Below, piece after piece: positions 1 through 10,890 of a DNA stretch of 64,000 nt. Each line of letters opens with the position of its first letter. The first letter of the stretch is position 1. The notes beneath the pieces are model-generated. The model was given only the letters and a program-made list of their open reading frames with translations. It was not told the origin of the DNA and searched no databases. A program made the position numbers and the translations under genes. Source of the stretch: Stereum hirsutum FP-91666 SS1 (lineage: Eukaryota; Basidiomycota; Agaricomycetes; Russulales; Stereaceae). Location: the NCBI RefSeq assembly GCF_000264905.1, contig NW_006763139.1, forward strand, positions 321,949 to 385,948, written 5' to 3'.

Positions 1-1956
1 TCGCAACTCAGAACTAATAAGAGATACAAAAATCAGTCAGCAAATCGATATCCCACCTAACACGAAGGGAGAAAAAAAAAGGGGGTAAAGACCCACATCC
101 CAAACCTGTCCGCAACGCCAGGCAACCACCAAATGGGCTCCACCGCTGCCTTACTGACCCTAATCACCACCCCAGGATCTTCCTCCGTATTCTCGCACCC
201 ATCTGGATTCCTCAACAGCTCACTCTTCAACACGGTCTTCCCATCTACCGGAATCTCACCCTTGCGCGCACTATCACCAATCTCGCTCATCTTAATATGC
301 GCATCCGTCACCGCAGTAGAAGGCCTCACATCCAACCCCAACCCGCCCTCTTCTTTCCCGTCCGACTCGTGCATGAATACCTGGGGCGTCAAGTGTCCCC
401 ACAGATCAAAGGAAACGATCTTGGACGGGTCGTACCAAGAGGGCTGAGGCGGGATCTCGACGGGTGGTTCGGTTTTGGGGTAGTCCGACTTGTGTGTCGG
501 GATGAGGGCGCCCATTGCGATGGCGAGGGCACGGTAGATGGAGTAAGAGCCGGAGTGGGCTCCGATGGCATTGCGGGACTTGAAGGAGGAGAGGAGCCGA
601 GAGGGGATGATGGGACCGCGAACGCTTGGGTCGGAGGTGCCCCTATTGGAGGGGGTCAGAGTGCATACCATGTTGGTCGGGATAAGCTAAGTATAGGGAA
701 AAGGAGGCGGTTTTGTGGTTAGTATGAGGATTTTTGAGATAGAGGAGAGGAGGAGACGGGATGGTATCCCAGAACTGAATACGCCACACGGCGAAGTTCA
801 CAACGAAGTGGATAGGGGCTAGTGTGGCGTATGAGAAGTTCTTCGAGCCAACCTGCGGGGGTGACCTGAGGAAAAGACTACGATAAAAATATAGCGCCCA
901 TAGTTCGCATGACGTATGCGCATTGCAGAACGTCACAAACGTTATACGTAGATGACAAGATATCATCTGAGGCCTATACCGAGACGTTCACCGTGAAAAA
1001 TGGGAAAGATACCCGTTTATGCATAGACAGAAACGAAAAACAGAAATGTATGCGACCATGCAGTAATAGTCTTCCAGAAAAAAAAATACAAAAGCAAGTT
1101 AGGGCACAGGGAATGCGGTCCTTGCTCCTCATGAGCCACTGTGGCACCGCCGCATAACAAGAAGACTATGCCTTGCCGAACCACACGCCTACATCGCACC
1201 GACATAGACAGCATGCGTACTCCACAACGATAAATCGAAACACGATACTGTACTTTTTCGACCAAGTGTTCGTCACGCATCACGCAGAGGGCGTCGGCGA
1301 ACAGTTTTGGTCCCGGGGTCACGCATACACACGGGTTCACGAACAGAAAATCGTGACGAATCTGCGCTGAAAATCGCCCAAAATTCAATTTTTGGGAACT
1401 AATGCGAACAATTCCGCTTGTTCGTCACGCGTGGCCCGCCCGAACGAACCGTGGCCCAGCGGTGGTCACGGCTGACATAATTCTCCCACGAACACTTGGT
1501 CGAAAAAGTACAGTAACAATCTAAAAATGACCCGCCAGGCAGAGAAACAAAGGAGCGCAGAACTCACTCGTCAACATGACCCTCCCGTGGTACAACAACT
1601 TCTCCCTCTGCTTGTCCGTCAGTACCCCGTTCGCTTCGGCAGCAGCCAACTCGTTCATCTTGGGCAGAGTAGGAATAGAAAAAGTACTCGAAGGAGGACC
1701 GGAGAGCAGGTCCAAGGCAAGAGGGATAGGACCAGCAGATGGTTTCACGGGCGGGGATGTTGGGTTGCTGAGGCCATTGAGCTAATTGCGTCACAAGCCA
1801 TGTCAGCATGCATGCTTGGAGATGAGAGGTTGTAATAAGAACCATACATGGTATGGTATAATGGGTGACAATGTTTCTAGAGTAGGGGATGGGGATGGAG
1901 TTGCGGAGGATATGAACGATGACGAACCTTAGCCTGCAAAGCCTGGTGAGAGACAT
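1..1956 (-). CDS. URC1: URC1-like GTP cyclohydrolase II family protein, C-terminus outside the window
   Basis: Partial gene. URC1 proteins are GTP-cyclohydrolase-II-like enzymes of the fungal uracil catabolic (URC) pathway. The main exon (97 to about 671) encodes RNAIGAHSGSYSIYRALAIA, SWYDPSKIVSFDLWGHL, DVRPSTAVTDAHIKMSEIGD and WLPGVADRFG, matching the N-terminal GTP_CH_N part of the family. A clean 83 bp intron (14..96) leads to ISELR at the window edge, which continues the family sequence; the cyclohydrolase core lies beyond. Upstream exon 1568..1767 encodes a likely N-terminus (LPKMNELAAAEANGVLTDKQ, then YHGRVMLT), with a possible start exon 1928..1956. The phase of the long intron between 1567 and about 642-671 does not close simply, so a small exon may be missing from my model or the 5' part may be damaged. 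A MITE sits in that interval. The family call is solid; the 5' structure is tentative. Confidence 0.72.
1248..1513. mobile_element. MITE with 28 bp terminal inverted repeats and TA target duplication
   Basis: Positions 1246..1273 (TACTGTACTTTTTCGACCAA, then GTGTTCGT) are the exact reverse complement of 1488..1515. The outermost TA on each side can be read as the TA duplication typical of Tc1/mariner elements, leaving an element of 266 bp. It has no transposase ORF. The interior repeats short TTCGTCACGC-like words. It lies between two exons assigned to the URC1-like gene, so it probably inserted in an intron. The superfamily is inferred from the TA and the length; I saw no second copy in the window. 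Confidence 0.8.
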
Positions 1957-2399
1957 GCAACGACCGAGGCTGAGACAATATCTGCGTGAGCAGAGCATTA
2001 TTGACAAGGATCTTTTCTGGTGCGGAGGGCGTGAGAGAACAACTTTGATATCAACGTTCCAATCTCCGCTGCAAATGTCCGGGTTCACCCGATTTTGTGG
2101 TCGGCGCTTCGTTGGCGCTTCGTATAATCGACCACTCCTCATTGTGCATCCTATTGGACCATAAGGGGTCCTCCTCTTTGCATTGAATCTTATGGGTTGT
2201 TTCCATACTTTATCTCTCCATGACTGGCTATGGATGACTCTGCCCACACAAGGGAGCTTTAGGAAGCTTCCCCATGTGACCTGTGCCTGAGAAGAATTGC
2301 GCTATGTCGCTCTGGCTCGATTCTTACTGACGCACTCGCTTTCCCTCGTACTGTCCATCCCTACCTTCCTGGCCGCGACCACTTGGTGCACAGCCCGCC

Positions 2400-4710
2400 A
2401 TGACTAGTCTCGACGCTTCTGCCATTGCCTCGTCTTGGATCACTAGCTTCGGGAAGGCTGTAGAGGCTGGCGATGTGGAAAGTCTTGTCTCCACTTTCGT
2501 GCCAGACGGTTACCTCAGAGATATCCTCGTCTTCACCTGGAATAATCGCACTCTTCATGGTCACGATGATATCTCCTCTTTCCTTCGTTCAACCTTTGCG
2601 CATGCGAGCATAACCAATGTCCAACTGGACGAACGTCAATACTTCAGCCCTACATATGGCCAGATTGGACCTGGAGTCTTTGGTGTCTCAACTGGGTTTA
2701 CCTTTGAGACCTCAATAGCTACCGGTAATGGGTATGCGAGGTTAGTTGAGGACAAGCAGAAGCAGTGGAAAGCGCTATCAGTCTTCACTATGATAGACGA
2801 GTTCAAAGGCTATCCGGAGATAGGACAAGAGTCGGGTTCATACGGAGGACATACTCGTGCGTACCTAGCGATTACGATTACTCGTATGTTCTCATGACTG
2901 ACTTTTACCAAAGTTGCCTGGGATTTGGTCAAAGACGAAAGGTGGCGCAGAATCGAGAGCGAACCTCATGTTGTCATAGGTCCGTATCTCCGTGTCTTCA
3001 CGACCATAAATGCCCAAGCACATCACTCAGGCTCATATTTCAGTCGGAGCGGGTCAGACTGGTCTCAATATCGGTGCTCGGTTGAAGCAAATGGGAATAT
3101 CGACACTGCTCATTGACAAAAATCCTCGTATCGGAGATGTGTGGCGCAATCGCTATCCGACTTTGGTTCTTCACACACCCAGGCCACACCACTCAAGTGC
3201 GTCTCTGTTATCTCTCCTCCACGCTATCCGAAACTAACCGGCTTGTAAACGCTCATGCAGTGAATTATCAACCCTTTCCGTCCAATTGGCCCACTTTTAG
3301 CCCTCGCAACAAGATTGGGTGTAAATTTTTATCCTTACCAGTTTTCATCGCTTACTTTTCGCCAACACTCTAGGCAGACTGGCTTGAACAATATGCCATA
3401 TCTCAAGACCTTGTCGTCTGGACAAACTCCACATTACAGCCTGTCCCGAGCTACGATCCTAGTACCGGACGCTGGACATGCATCGTCTCTCGAAACGACA
3501 CACCCGTTCTCCTCAAGCCTGCCCATATCATCATGGCGTGTGGAACTCTTGGAGCACCGCGCATCCCTTCCGTTCCCAAGGCCACCGAATTCGGAGGTAT
3601 ACAGCTTCACGCCACACAGTATCAAGGCGGCATTCCCTATACGGGAAAGCGTGTCATTGTCGTCGGTGCTGGCAACACTTCGGCGGACATATGTCAAGAC
3701 CTCGTGTTCCATGGTGCGAAGAGTGTCATGATGGTTCAACGGAGTTCGACATCCGTGGTATCACAGGAGAAGACGGCGAATATGTTGCTTAGGAACTGGC
3801 CTCAGGATGTCCCGGTCGAAGTCAGCGACTTCAAGTTTTGGAGTCAGCCGTGGGGTATGTTGAGGAACTTTGCCATCGAGGCTAACAAGATTCCTGAGCG
3901 CGACGAGGAGAGTGAGATGCTGGAAAGGCTGGCGGCGAAAGGTTTGAAGCTGAACTCAGGGACAGACGGAAGTGGTCAGTTCTTGCTTGTTTTCGAACGA
4001 TTTGGAGGTGCGTCGCGTAGTTTCGTCTGTTTATGGACACTACAACGATAGCTTACACACCCGGGGAAATGTGAGGATAGGGTATTGTGAGTTTCTCGTT
4101 CGATGTATGTCAAGCATGGTTATGACACAGGATATGCGGGTTTTTAGGGTTAGATGTCGGCGTCGCGGACCTGATACACAAAGGGAAGGTGATCATCAAA
4201 CAGGGTGTCGAAATTTCGACCTTGACGCCCTCGTCTGTCATATTCACCGACAAGTCGGAACACAAAGTTGATGTTATCATCTACGCGTGCGTGGTTTTCT
4301 CCGTCCGATGCATCTACTGCTCCCTTAGCCAACATCGGGGCCTACAGGACCGGCTACCATAGCGTCTTAGAATCGCTGAAGCCCGTCTTTGGCGAGAACG
4401 TAATCGCAAAGACACCTAGTATTTGGGGCTTCGATGAAGAACAAGAGATCAACGGATGTTATCGCCCCTCTGGTCAACCTGGTGTGAGTAGTGTTTAGTC
4501 TTTTCGGGACGTCTCACTCGTCAAAGGAAATAACGATAATTGCACTATTTAGCTCTGGTACGGTGCAGGAGACTTTTGCAACTCGAGATTTTTCTCGAAA
4601 CAGCTGGTGCGTTGCCCACAGTCACGGTATGCACGTTTCCTGCTCACGCTCGCACCTATCGTTAGGGTCTCGAAATCAAAGCAATTCAACTCGGTTATAT
4701 GACTCAGTAA
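2400..4710 (+). CDS. flavin-containing monooxygenase with N-terminal SnoaL/NTF2-like domain
   Basis: NADPH- and FAD-dependent monooxygenase; substrate unknown. Model of 579 aa: join 2400..2856, 2914..2979, 3044..3196, 3261..3320, 3378..4007, 4148..4286, 4348..4483, 4553..4606, 4666..4710. All phases close. Residues 1-130 resemble the NTF2/SnoaL-like domain often fused to fungal FMOs. The FAD Rossmann motif is GAGQTG (about 175-180), the FMO signature FxGxxxHxxxY is FGGIQLHATQY (about 317-327), the NADPH motif is GAGNTS (about 342-347), and the ATGY motif is restored across an intron. The fourth intron uses donor GGGT|gtaaat and acceptor ggcag|ACTGG. The gene ends with IKAIQLGYMTQ. No signal peptide is visible, so it is probably cytosolic. 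A truncated relative follows directly downstream. Confidence 0.88.
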
Positions 4711-4915
4711 TCTCTATGCGTTGTCGTCACTTTATTGCGCGACAGGCGCGGTCTTCCAATATATGTCGTATCTTATTGAGTGTTGTCGCATTGTCAGACC
4801 AGTCACAGGTGCTCTCGTCAACCTGCGCCTAGAGCTTACAGACGGACGCTTTAGGCTGACTTCTTGAAGCGCTCGAATATCATGTCTGCAGATCGGATGC
4901 TGAACTCCTAACCAT

Positions 4916-5387
4916 CAACCCTGGGGTATTTTGCGCCACTTCTCCATAGAGACTGATAAGATTGTTGTCGAGTGTGCTGTTGAGGAAGTTGACGGAGAAG
5001 GGGCTGAAGTTGGCACCGCAAAAGATAGTAGGAGCGGCCAGTTTTTGTTGGTTTTTGAGAAGCTGGGTGCTTTATTTTTACACTGTAACTCCTTGTTTAG
5101 CAGCCGAAGTCCACCTTGAATAGTTGAATGGATGCTCTCGACCATCTGGTCAACTCGACTTAGGAGCCTCTTACTGTGGCTACAGTCGTGACTTGAATAA
5201 TGACTTGCTATATACATTAGTCGTAGTACGGAGCTGGTGATTTTTCCAGCTCTTGATTCAATCTTGATCCTTCTCGAAGTCGTTGGTCCGTTTTGCTAGC
5301 GTTCTCGACAATCAGGAGACTGACCTAACGCGATCATGACAGGCTCTTCAGATCAAGGCTATCGAGCTTGGGTACATGAACCAATGA
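4916..5387 (+). pseudogene. remnant of a second flavin-containing monooxygenase copy
   Basis: Translation from 4916 gives QPWGILRHFSIETDKI and, further on, GQFLLVFEKLG. These align with QPWGMLRNFAIEANKI and GQFLLVFERFG of the intact FMO just upstream. A second island (about 5260-5295) resembles the penultimate exon (FSKSL then a gtccg donor). Positions 5344..5387 follow an acceptor and encode ALQIKAIELGYMNQ and a stop, matching the last exon of the intact gene. Both Rossmann motifs and the ATGY exon are missing, so this is a decayed duplicate with large internal deletions. Confidence 0.75.
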
Positions 5388-5531
5388 GGCTTGGGGCTCG
5401 CACTGTCAACGCCAATCCAATACGAATTCGCGACACGTTCCATAAATCTCTTGAAGCATCATGAAAGAATATTGTGCAATGATTGCTAGTTCTATGTTGA
5501 TTCTCTCCGTACACCCTGCCTCAAATGCTCA

Positions 5532-6767
5532 CTATATCATCGTCAAACGATGTGGACCAGAAGACTCGAACTCTAAATCACACGGCTTTACTTCTATATA
5601 CCTATCGTCATTCCCCCGTCCATGTGTCACAACCGCCGCAAAGGGAAGTGGAACCTGTAGCATGGGAATAAGCAGCACGGTCAGTAACCCTTCAGTATAA
5701 TCAGGATCAGAGCAGTCAAGTCATACACACCGCCGCAATAGCCTTGTCCACTTCCTTCGCCAACGCCTCCGTAAAAGTCGGCATATCCTCCAATAAACCC
5801 CTACAGTGCACACACCCCGAGTCCGCCACACTAACCATCACATTCGTCAATGCACTCCCATCCCTAACCACCGTACCCCAATCCGGCGTGACCATCAATG
5901 CCCTCGCCAAGTCCTTCTGATAGCGAATGGCCCAGTTCAGAACAGGACTGCTCCACAGGCCCGTCTCAATCCATGTGGTACGGCATTTACAGTCGCGTTC
6001 ATTGGCATAGCAAGGCAGTCCGATTTCTTCGGGAGATTCGAACCACTGGAAGGAGGTCACGATGTTGGAAGCGGCAGTTCCTGCTCGAGTATGATACCGC
6101 AGTATGGCATTGTGTTGGGATGCGGTCATTAGTTTGAGGTCACCACGGGGAATACTGTCGGCTAGGATGGGGAACTTCAGAGAGGCTTTCGTTGCTGCGT
6201 TGGCAATGGCGGCCAGATCGTAGGCACAGGCTATCGCACAGACTTTGAGAGGGTATTTTTCGAGGTTGAACATCAGCGTGAGGGAGACCGAGTCCGGGGT
6301 ACGTCGCACGTCGTATTTACGAAGAATTTTGAGCGCGAGGCGGACTTCGGCAAGATCGGAGAGGGAATGGTCTTCGTTTGGGTGACAAAGCCTATCATTA
6401 ATAGTTTAATGTAACAAGTCCATAGACGCGTAAGTTCGATCAGTCACTTCTGCCGATAACCTCCATTGCCGAGAAATGTCAGCACGAACCTCAGGAAGAG
6501 ATATAGAGACTTCTTGTCTTCTGCGACTGGGACCACGGAGAGTCCATCCACGTTATCGTTGCCAGAGGTGGAGGAAGATATGCATTCGGGCTGCAACAGA
6601 GAGAACATATCCTTAAAGAATCCAGAGACTTCGGAGAGAATGGACTTTCGGACACGGAAATCGACTGAGTCGCAAGAACGAAGGATCACGTCAGCTAGAG
6701 GATCATCGAGTCTGGCATCGGTCGTTGATCGCCTTAGGGAGCTACTTGACAGAGTTGAACGGGACAT
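5532..6767 (-). CDS. BTB/POZ domain protein, array copy 1
   Basis: Exons 6490..6767, 5731..6391 and 5532..5654 give 353 aa with closed phases. The BTB fold starts near residue 22 with DPLADVILRSCDSVDFRVRK then SILSEVSGFFKDMFSL. The second exon opens with LCHPNEDHSLSDL and ILRKYDV, then an all-helical region with ACAYDLAAIANAATKASLK and LMTASQHNAILRYH. The C-terminal third holds CVHC (a C-x2-C pair). BTB domains mediate dimerisation or Cul3 binding; the role of this Agaricomycete family is unknown. The first intron is phase 2 right after an LFLR motif and the second is phase 0, exactly as in copies 2, 3, 4 and 5. Its last exon (41 codons) is much longer than in the other copies. Confidence 0.82.
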
Positions 6768-7376
6768 AGAGAGTCACCAGCTTGGACCACGATGTAGAAC
6801 AGATGGTGGTGGAAGCCTAAGGAAACCAAGAGTCGACACGACGCGACGTGATTTCGTTCCGTTTACTGTGGCTAGAATTCCAACTCCGCTCTGGGTCCAT
6901 GTATGTGGCGCGCCACTTCACTGCGTAGGCATCACGAAGCCTCACGGACACAGCGTAACTTGAAGGATTGCACTGGTGGCTCCGTGAAATTACTTAAGCT
7001 TATACGCATGCTGAATTACATGGCATAAACCGGTATATTAATGACTACAAGCGACGCTACAAGGTATCGTGAATAAATGTGAGATACAGACAAGACGAAG
7101 AGTCAATAAGCAAGAAGGCTGATGCGATACAAGTCAACGTGACTAGCTGATTCAACGTACAAGATACAGAAAAGAGGGATGCACTTGGATATCGTATGCG
7201 AAGAAACGGCTCAGGGCAGAAGTGAAGGCGTGAATGGAATCATGGATGAATGTCCAGAATGAACCGATAAAGACAAAAAGGTCGTGTGGGCTTTAGAAAA
7301 ATCAATCAGTAATTCTCGTCATGACTTATAACCACACAAGAAACCCACAAACGTACCATGGGAACGATTCCATCGC
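6768..7376. other. intergenic, no gene seen
   Basis: About 600 bp between the start of BTB copy 1 and the 3' end of the small membrane protein. I see no conserved coding signal, repeat or RNA gene. Confidence 0.5.
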
Positions 7377-7909
7377 TCAAACAGCATACCCTCCTCCTGT
7401 AGTCGTCCCCGTCCCCGTCGTCCCAGCACCTCTCCCAGCACCTCCACCACCAAACAACCTCCCCAAGATCCCTGGCCTCTGCGCATATCCACCAGCAGGC
7501 GCAGCACCCACTCCCTCAGTCTTTCCATAATATCCGGGCCCTGCGCTTCCCGCAACGCCGGGACCTCCCGCCATCGCGGGAGCACTGCCGACTGGACCTG
7601 CTCCTGGTCCGCCTGCATTGAGACCTCTACGGCGGCGGGTGAAGAGACAGCAGCAGAGGAGTAGGAGTAGGAGTGCTACGACGATTGCTGTTATTGAATA
7701 AATCATGATGATAGGTCAGTCAGTCCTTGAGAATGCTCGCAGCGAAGAATAGCTTTGGACGTACCGACGACTATACCCGCAATAGCTCCACGTGCGAGAC
7801 GACTTCCACGTCTCCTGGTGCTCGTGCTCTGAGCCGCGACGATGTGTATTGTGTTGAAAATGAGGGACGCGAGGACGAGCGGGTGGGTGATGATTTTCGT
7901 GGATGACAT
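7377..7909 (-). CDS. small single-pass membrane protein with Gly/Ala-rich tail
   Basis: Exons 7765..7909 and 7377..7687 (intron 7688..7764, phase 1) give 151 aa. It has a signal peptide (residues 1-27, ending IHIVAAQ), a very short basic stretch (STRRRGSRLAR), then one transmembrane helix, GAIAGIVVAIVVALLLLLLC, stopped by CCLFTRRRRG. The cytosolic tail is Gly/Ala/Pro rich with repeated GGPG units. Predicted topology is type I with almost no ectodomain. It resembles the membrane segments of fungal Mid2/SKG6-like proteins but lacks their Ser/Thr-rich sensor. The stop may be 3' of another intron (a gtatgc donor lies near the end). A perfect TATATAA lies about 95 bp upstream. Its architecture echoes the 71-aa protein at 10536. 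Confidence 0.6.
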
Positions 7910-8003
7910 ATTGTTCGATATCTGGTTCGGTTCAATACCTGTCGACGGTATAAAGGAAAGTTGAATGGAAAGATGCGTGGGGCCATGGAGAGGTGGTACC
8001 GTC

Positions 8004-8010
8004 TTATATA
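8004..8010 (-). promoter_or_regulatory. TATA box of the small membrane protein gene
   Basis: TATATAA on the minus strand, about 95 bp before the ATG at 7909. Position and sequence fit a core promoter; the transcription start was not determined. Confidence 0.5.
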
Positions 8011-8599
8011 GTGTACAGCAAGTCGAACGAGGTGAGAAACAAGTTGACTTGGCGGGAAAACGAGTCACTGTGCAGGAGCTGATGCGGCGTAAAAGGATAT
8101 GACGTCACCGATGAGCGCCACCCGATTTGACGCCACCCACTGCACGCGCTGATGAGACATTGAGAATGCTTGCGTGCGACTTGCGTTGCTTTACCAGAGG
8201 CACTGCTGTTGCTGGTCCATGGGGAATATTGCTGTGTGTGTGAGATTATATACCATCAACTGTGTAGGTTATTCACGCCATAGCCACAGCAAGGAGTAGT
8301 CACTAGTGCTGACCCAGCTGTGTAGCGTCCAGGTATTCGATAGATCGAACGCCATAAGAGGCCTCGAACGGCGTTGAATACAATTTATTTGGCTACAGGA
8401 TAATAGCTTTTGTGTCACGATCAGTGTTGACGAGGGGGAGAAACGTATCAGGTAGAGTGAGCTCACCAAAGCAGAGCAGGAATGGTCGTACCGAACACAA
8501 GGTATAAAGAGCCAAACAGACACAACAAACGAGTTCAAGGGATACAGTATCGGGATGTTGATGGGAGGACTCAAATCTGAGTAGCGTGGGCCGGGCGCA
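8011..8599. other. intergenic, no gene seen
   Basis: Upstream region of the small membrane protein and 3' flank of BTB copy 2. It has a few scattered GACGCCAC/GACGTCACC words but no supported feature. Confidence 0.4.
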
Positions 8600-9738
8600 T
8601 CAGAACGGAGGATCGACCTTTGAGAAAAATGCGGAAATAAGTGATTTATAAACGAGAAGAGCCAGACCGACAAAAAGAAAGCAAACCCCGGCGTGAACGT
8701 ACCTCCGCAATCACAAACTCGACCTGTTTCCCAATCCGTTCCGCAAACAACGGCAACTTCTCGACCTCCTCTCTACACGGTACACACCCACCCGCCACCG
8801 CCGCCACCGACCCATGCATAATCGTCGTTCCTCTCTTCATCAGCACCTCCCAACACGGCGTAACCTTCAACTCCTCCGCACACTCCTTCATGAACTCAAT
8901 AACCCAGTTCAAGACCGGCATCCCCCAATTACTCCCGGCCATGGCGCCGGAGCTAGGGCTTCGGATGGGTGTCGTTGGACACGTACATCCTCTACGTTCC
9001 CTGTGTTCCGGCAAGGGGAATTTATAAATGTATTTCATCCAGTCGAAGGACGCCGCCGTTTGTGAGGCGACATCGCTACAGCGGGTGTGATAGCGGAGTA
9101 GGAGGTCATATTGGTAGGCTGACATGAGATCAAAATCTTCGCGGGAGATGGTATCGTGCAGCAGTGGTTTCTTCAGCGAGGCTCGAGCAGCCTTGTTAGC
9201 GATGGATGAAAGATTATAGCCGCATGCGATGGCGTATACGGTGGTAGGATGATGTTCGGCTTCGTTTGATAGGAGGAGGATGATGGAGTCAGGGATGTAT
9301 TGGACGTCGTATTTTTGGAGGGTCTTCAATGCTGTCTTCACCTCTTGCAGAGAGGATATTGTATGGTCTGCGCGTGGATAGCACAACCTACAAGTGGATG
9401 GAAATATACCATTACGATATCCATTCTGATAGAGGGGAGAACACGCACCTCAAGAACATACTCGTCGTTTCCTCGTCCTCCGTGACGGGTATGACAGCAA
9501 GCCCATCGACAAAACCTTCGTCCGAGAATGAACCGTCAACATGCAAATGATCGTTCTCAATAGCATTGGCTTGAGGCAGAGTAAACATCTGCTTGAAGAA
9601 ATCAGACGCTTCTGAGAGTACGGCCTTCCTGACTCGAAAGTCGACAGAATTGCTACTGGACCGGATGATGACGTCGGCAGCTGGGTCATTCACAAATGGG
9701 TGAAGGTTAATGTAGATAGCTTCAGTAGGGGTGGCCAT
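8600..9738 (-). CDS. BTB/POZ domain protein, array copy 2
   Basis: Exons 9449..9738, 8703..9387 and 8600..8617 give 330 aa with closed phases. The BTB core is DPAADVIIRSSSNSVDFRVR then KAVLSEASDFFKQMFTLP. The second exon starts LCYPRADHTISSL and contains LQKYDVQYIPD, IACGYNLSSIANKAARASLK and LMSAYQYDLLLRYH. The tail has CVPC followed by REEVEKLPLFAERIGKQV. The last exon is only six codons (VDPPF, stop), the same micro-exon layout as copy 5. Spacing and splice sites match copies 1, 3 and 5, so they arose by local duplication. Function unknown beyond BTB-mediated protein interaction. Confidence 0.82.
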
Positions 9739-10535
9739 GGCAGGAAGTAGTCTGCCAGAGATATGACTTGGTTTAGCTAGGTAGTGGCTGGTAGTGGCTG
9801 AGACGAAGAGCGCCCCAGCGCCACAGTAACCTCGACGCGACAGGACGCCACGCCTTCCTCAAGAATCTTTCTTTGATTTCCTCGTTCGTCATTCAACCAA
9901 CGTTCAACCATTGTTCGACCGACATTTGACTGCTGCGGTACGGGATGCTCTCCTCTGATGCTGACTTCCAACTTTTCCTCTAGATATCTAACCAAAAATG
10001 ATCCAAAAGCTTGCGGCTCAACGACACTGGAAGTTGGCCCACACTTACCAAACACTTACAGACGGTCTGAACAGAAACTGGCACTACCAACTTGAAGCTT
10101 GAAGCCCGGACATCAGCGAAGCTGATGGTCTCTTGGAGAGCTAGCCAAAGCTTGGAGGAGCTTGCTAGCGCTTGCAAGGCTCGCCAAGGGGCTCAAGGGG
10201 CTGTCAGCTTCGCTGATGGGTCTTTCCCCGTCTTACCCACATAGATGCATACACGGTTCCCTACATCACGGGATATCTTCTACTTGAGGTCAGTTTCAGT
10301 GCCTTTCAAGTAGCTTATAATTTAAAAACAGTTGACATCATGGCAGATTCAGAGGACGTATCACGGAGATGCTGTGGTCTAATACCTGTCTCCCATAGCG
10401 TCTAAGTGATACGGCAATAGCATCGGAATAACGGTCAAGTTGTATAACTTCCAGCCAGTCGAGGCAATCCATCCTTTTCCTCACTAGCTTCTCCCCTCCT
10501 CTTTCGCCTCTTCCGTTACTTGGAAAAACCTCGTC
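9739..10535. other. divergent intergenic region with an inverted repeat
   Basis: About 800 bp between BTB copy 2 and the 71-aa membrane protein, which are transcribed away from each other. It holds the inverted repeat at 10111..10218 and several AAGCTTG words. No coding signal was found. Confidence 0.45.
10111..10218. repeat. 15 bp inverted repeat flanking a short palindrome-rich segment
   Basis: CATCAGCGAAGCTGA at 10111..10125 is the exact reverse complement of 10204..10218, 108 bp end to end. The left arm is itself palindromic (CATCAGC GAA GCTGATG), so each arm can form its own hairpin. The interior is rich in AGCTTG and GCTCGCC words. It could be a tiny MITE-like element or a cruciform; no target duplication is clear. 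Confidence 0.55.
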
Positions 10536-10890
10536 ATGCACTCAATCGATGTCGTTCTCGTTTCTATCTTTCTTGGACTCTCCCATCTACGTCTCGCCTT
10601 AGCCTTCACACACGGGAGTACAGGAGGTGGTGGTCCCGGCAATCTCTCAAGTGGTGCAATCGCAGGAGTTGCAGTAGGTGAGCCCGAAGCTCCTCTTTTC
10701 TTGTCCTCATCCACCCCTCTTCACGCTGTCGTGCATGTCGATAGCGCCGTCGGCCGTCTGAAAGCCACAATACCACCTACCAATAACCCTATGGTGCTGA
10801 TCCACACGATATTCAGGTTGCCTCGCGATCCTAACGCTTTTTATTTTGGTCGTTTGGTGGGACGTCAGGCGACGACAAAGATCTATCTAG
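10536..10890 (+). CDS. 71-aa single-pass membrane microprotein
   Basis: Exons 10536..10677 and 10817..10890 (intron phase 1) give 71 aa. It begins with a signal peptide (MHSIDVVLVSIFLGLSHLRL then ALA), a short Gly/Ser spacer (THGSTGGGGPGNLSS), one membrane helix across the exon junction (GAIAGVAVGCLAILTLFILV then VWW) and a basic stop (DVRRRQRSI). It joins the same GAIAG[IV] helix start at the same phase-1 intron as the protein at 7377..7909, so the two may be related. Without the splice, the hydrophobic helix does not appear in frame, which supports the model. No family recognised. Confidence 0.55.

Noticed and set aside
1017..1388. 123-codon minus-strand ORF overlapping the MITE
   Set aside because: Half of it is MITE sequence; likely chance.
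3319..3378. Apparent frameshift in the monooxygenase
   Set aside because: Resolved by using donor GGGT|gtaaat and acceptor ggcag|ACTGG, which closes the phase; the gene is intact.
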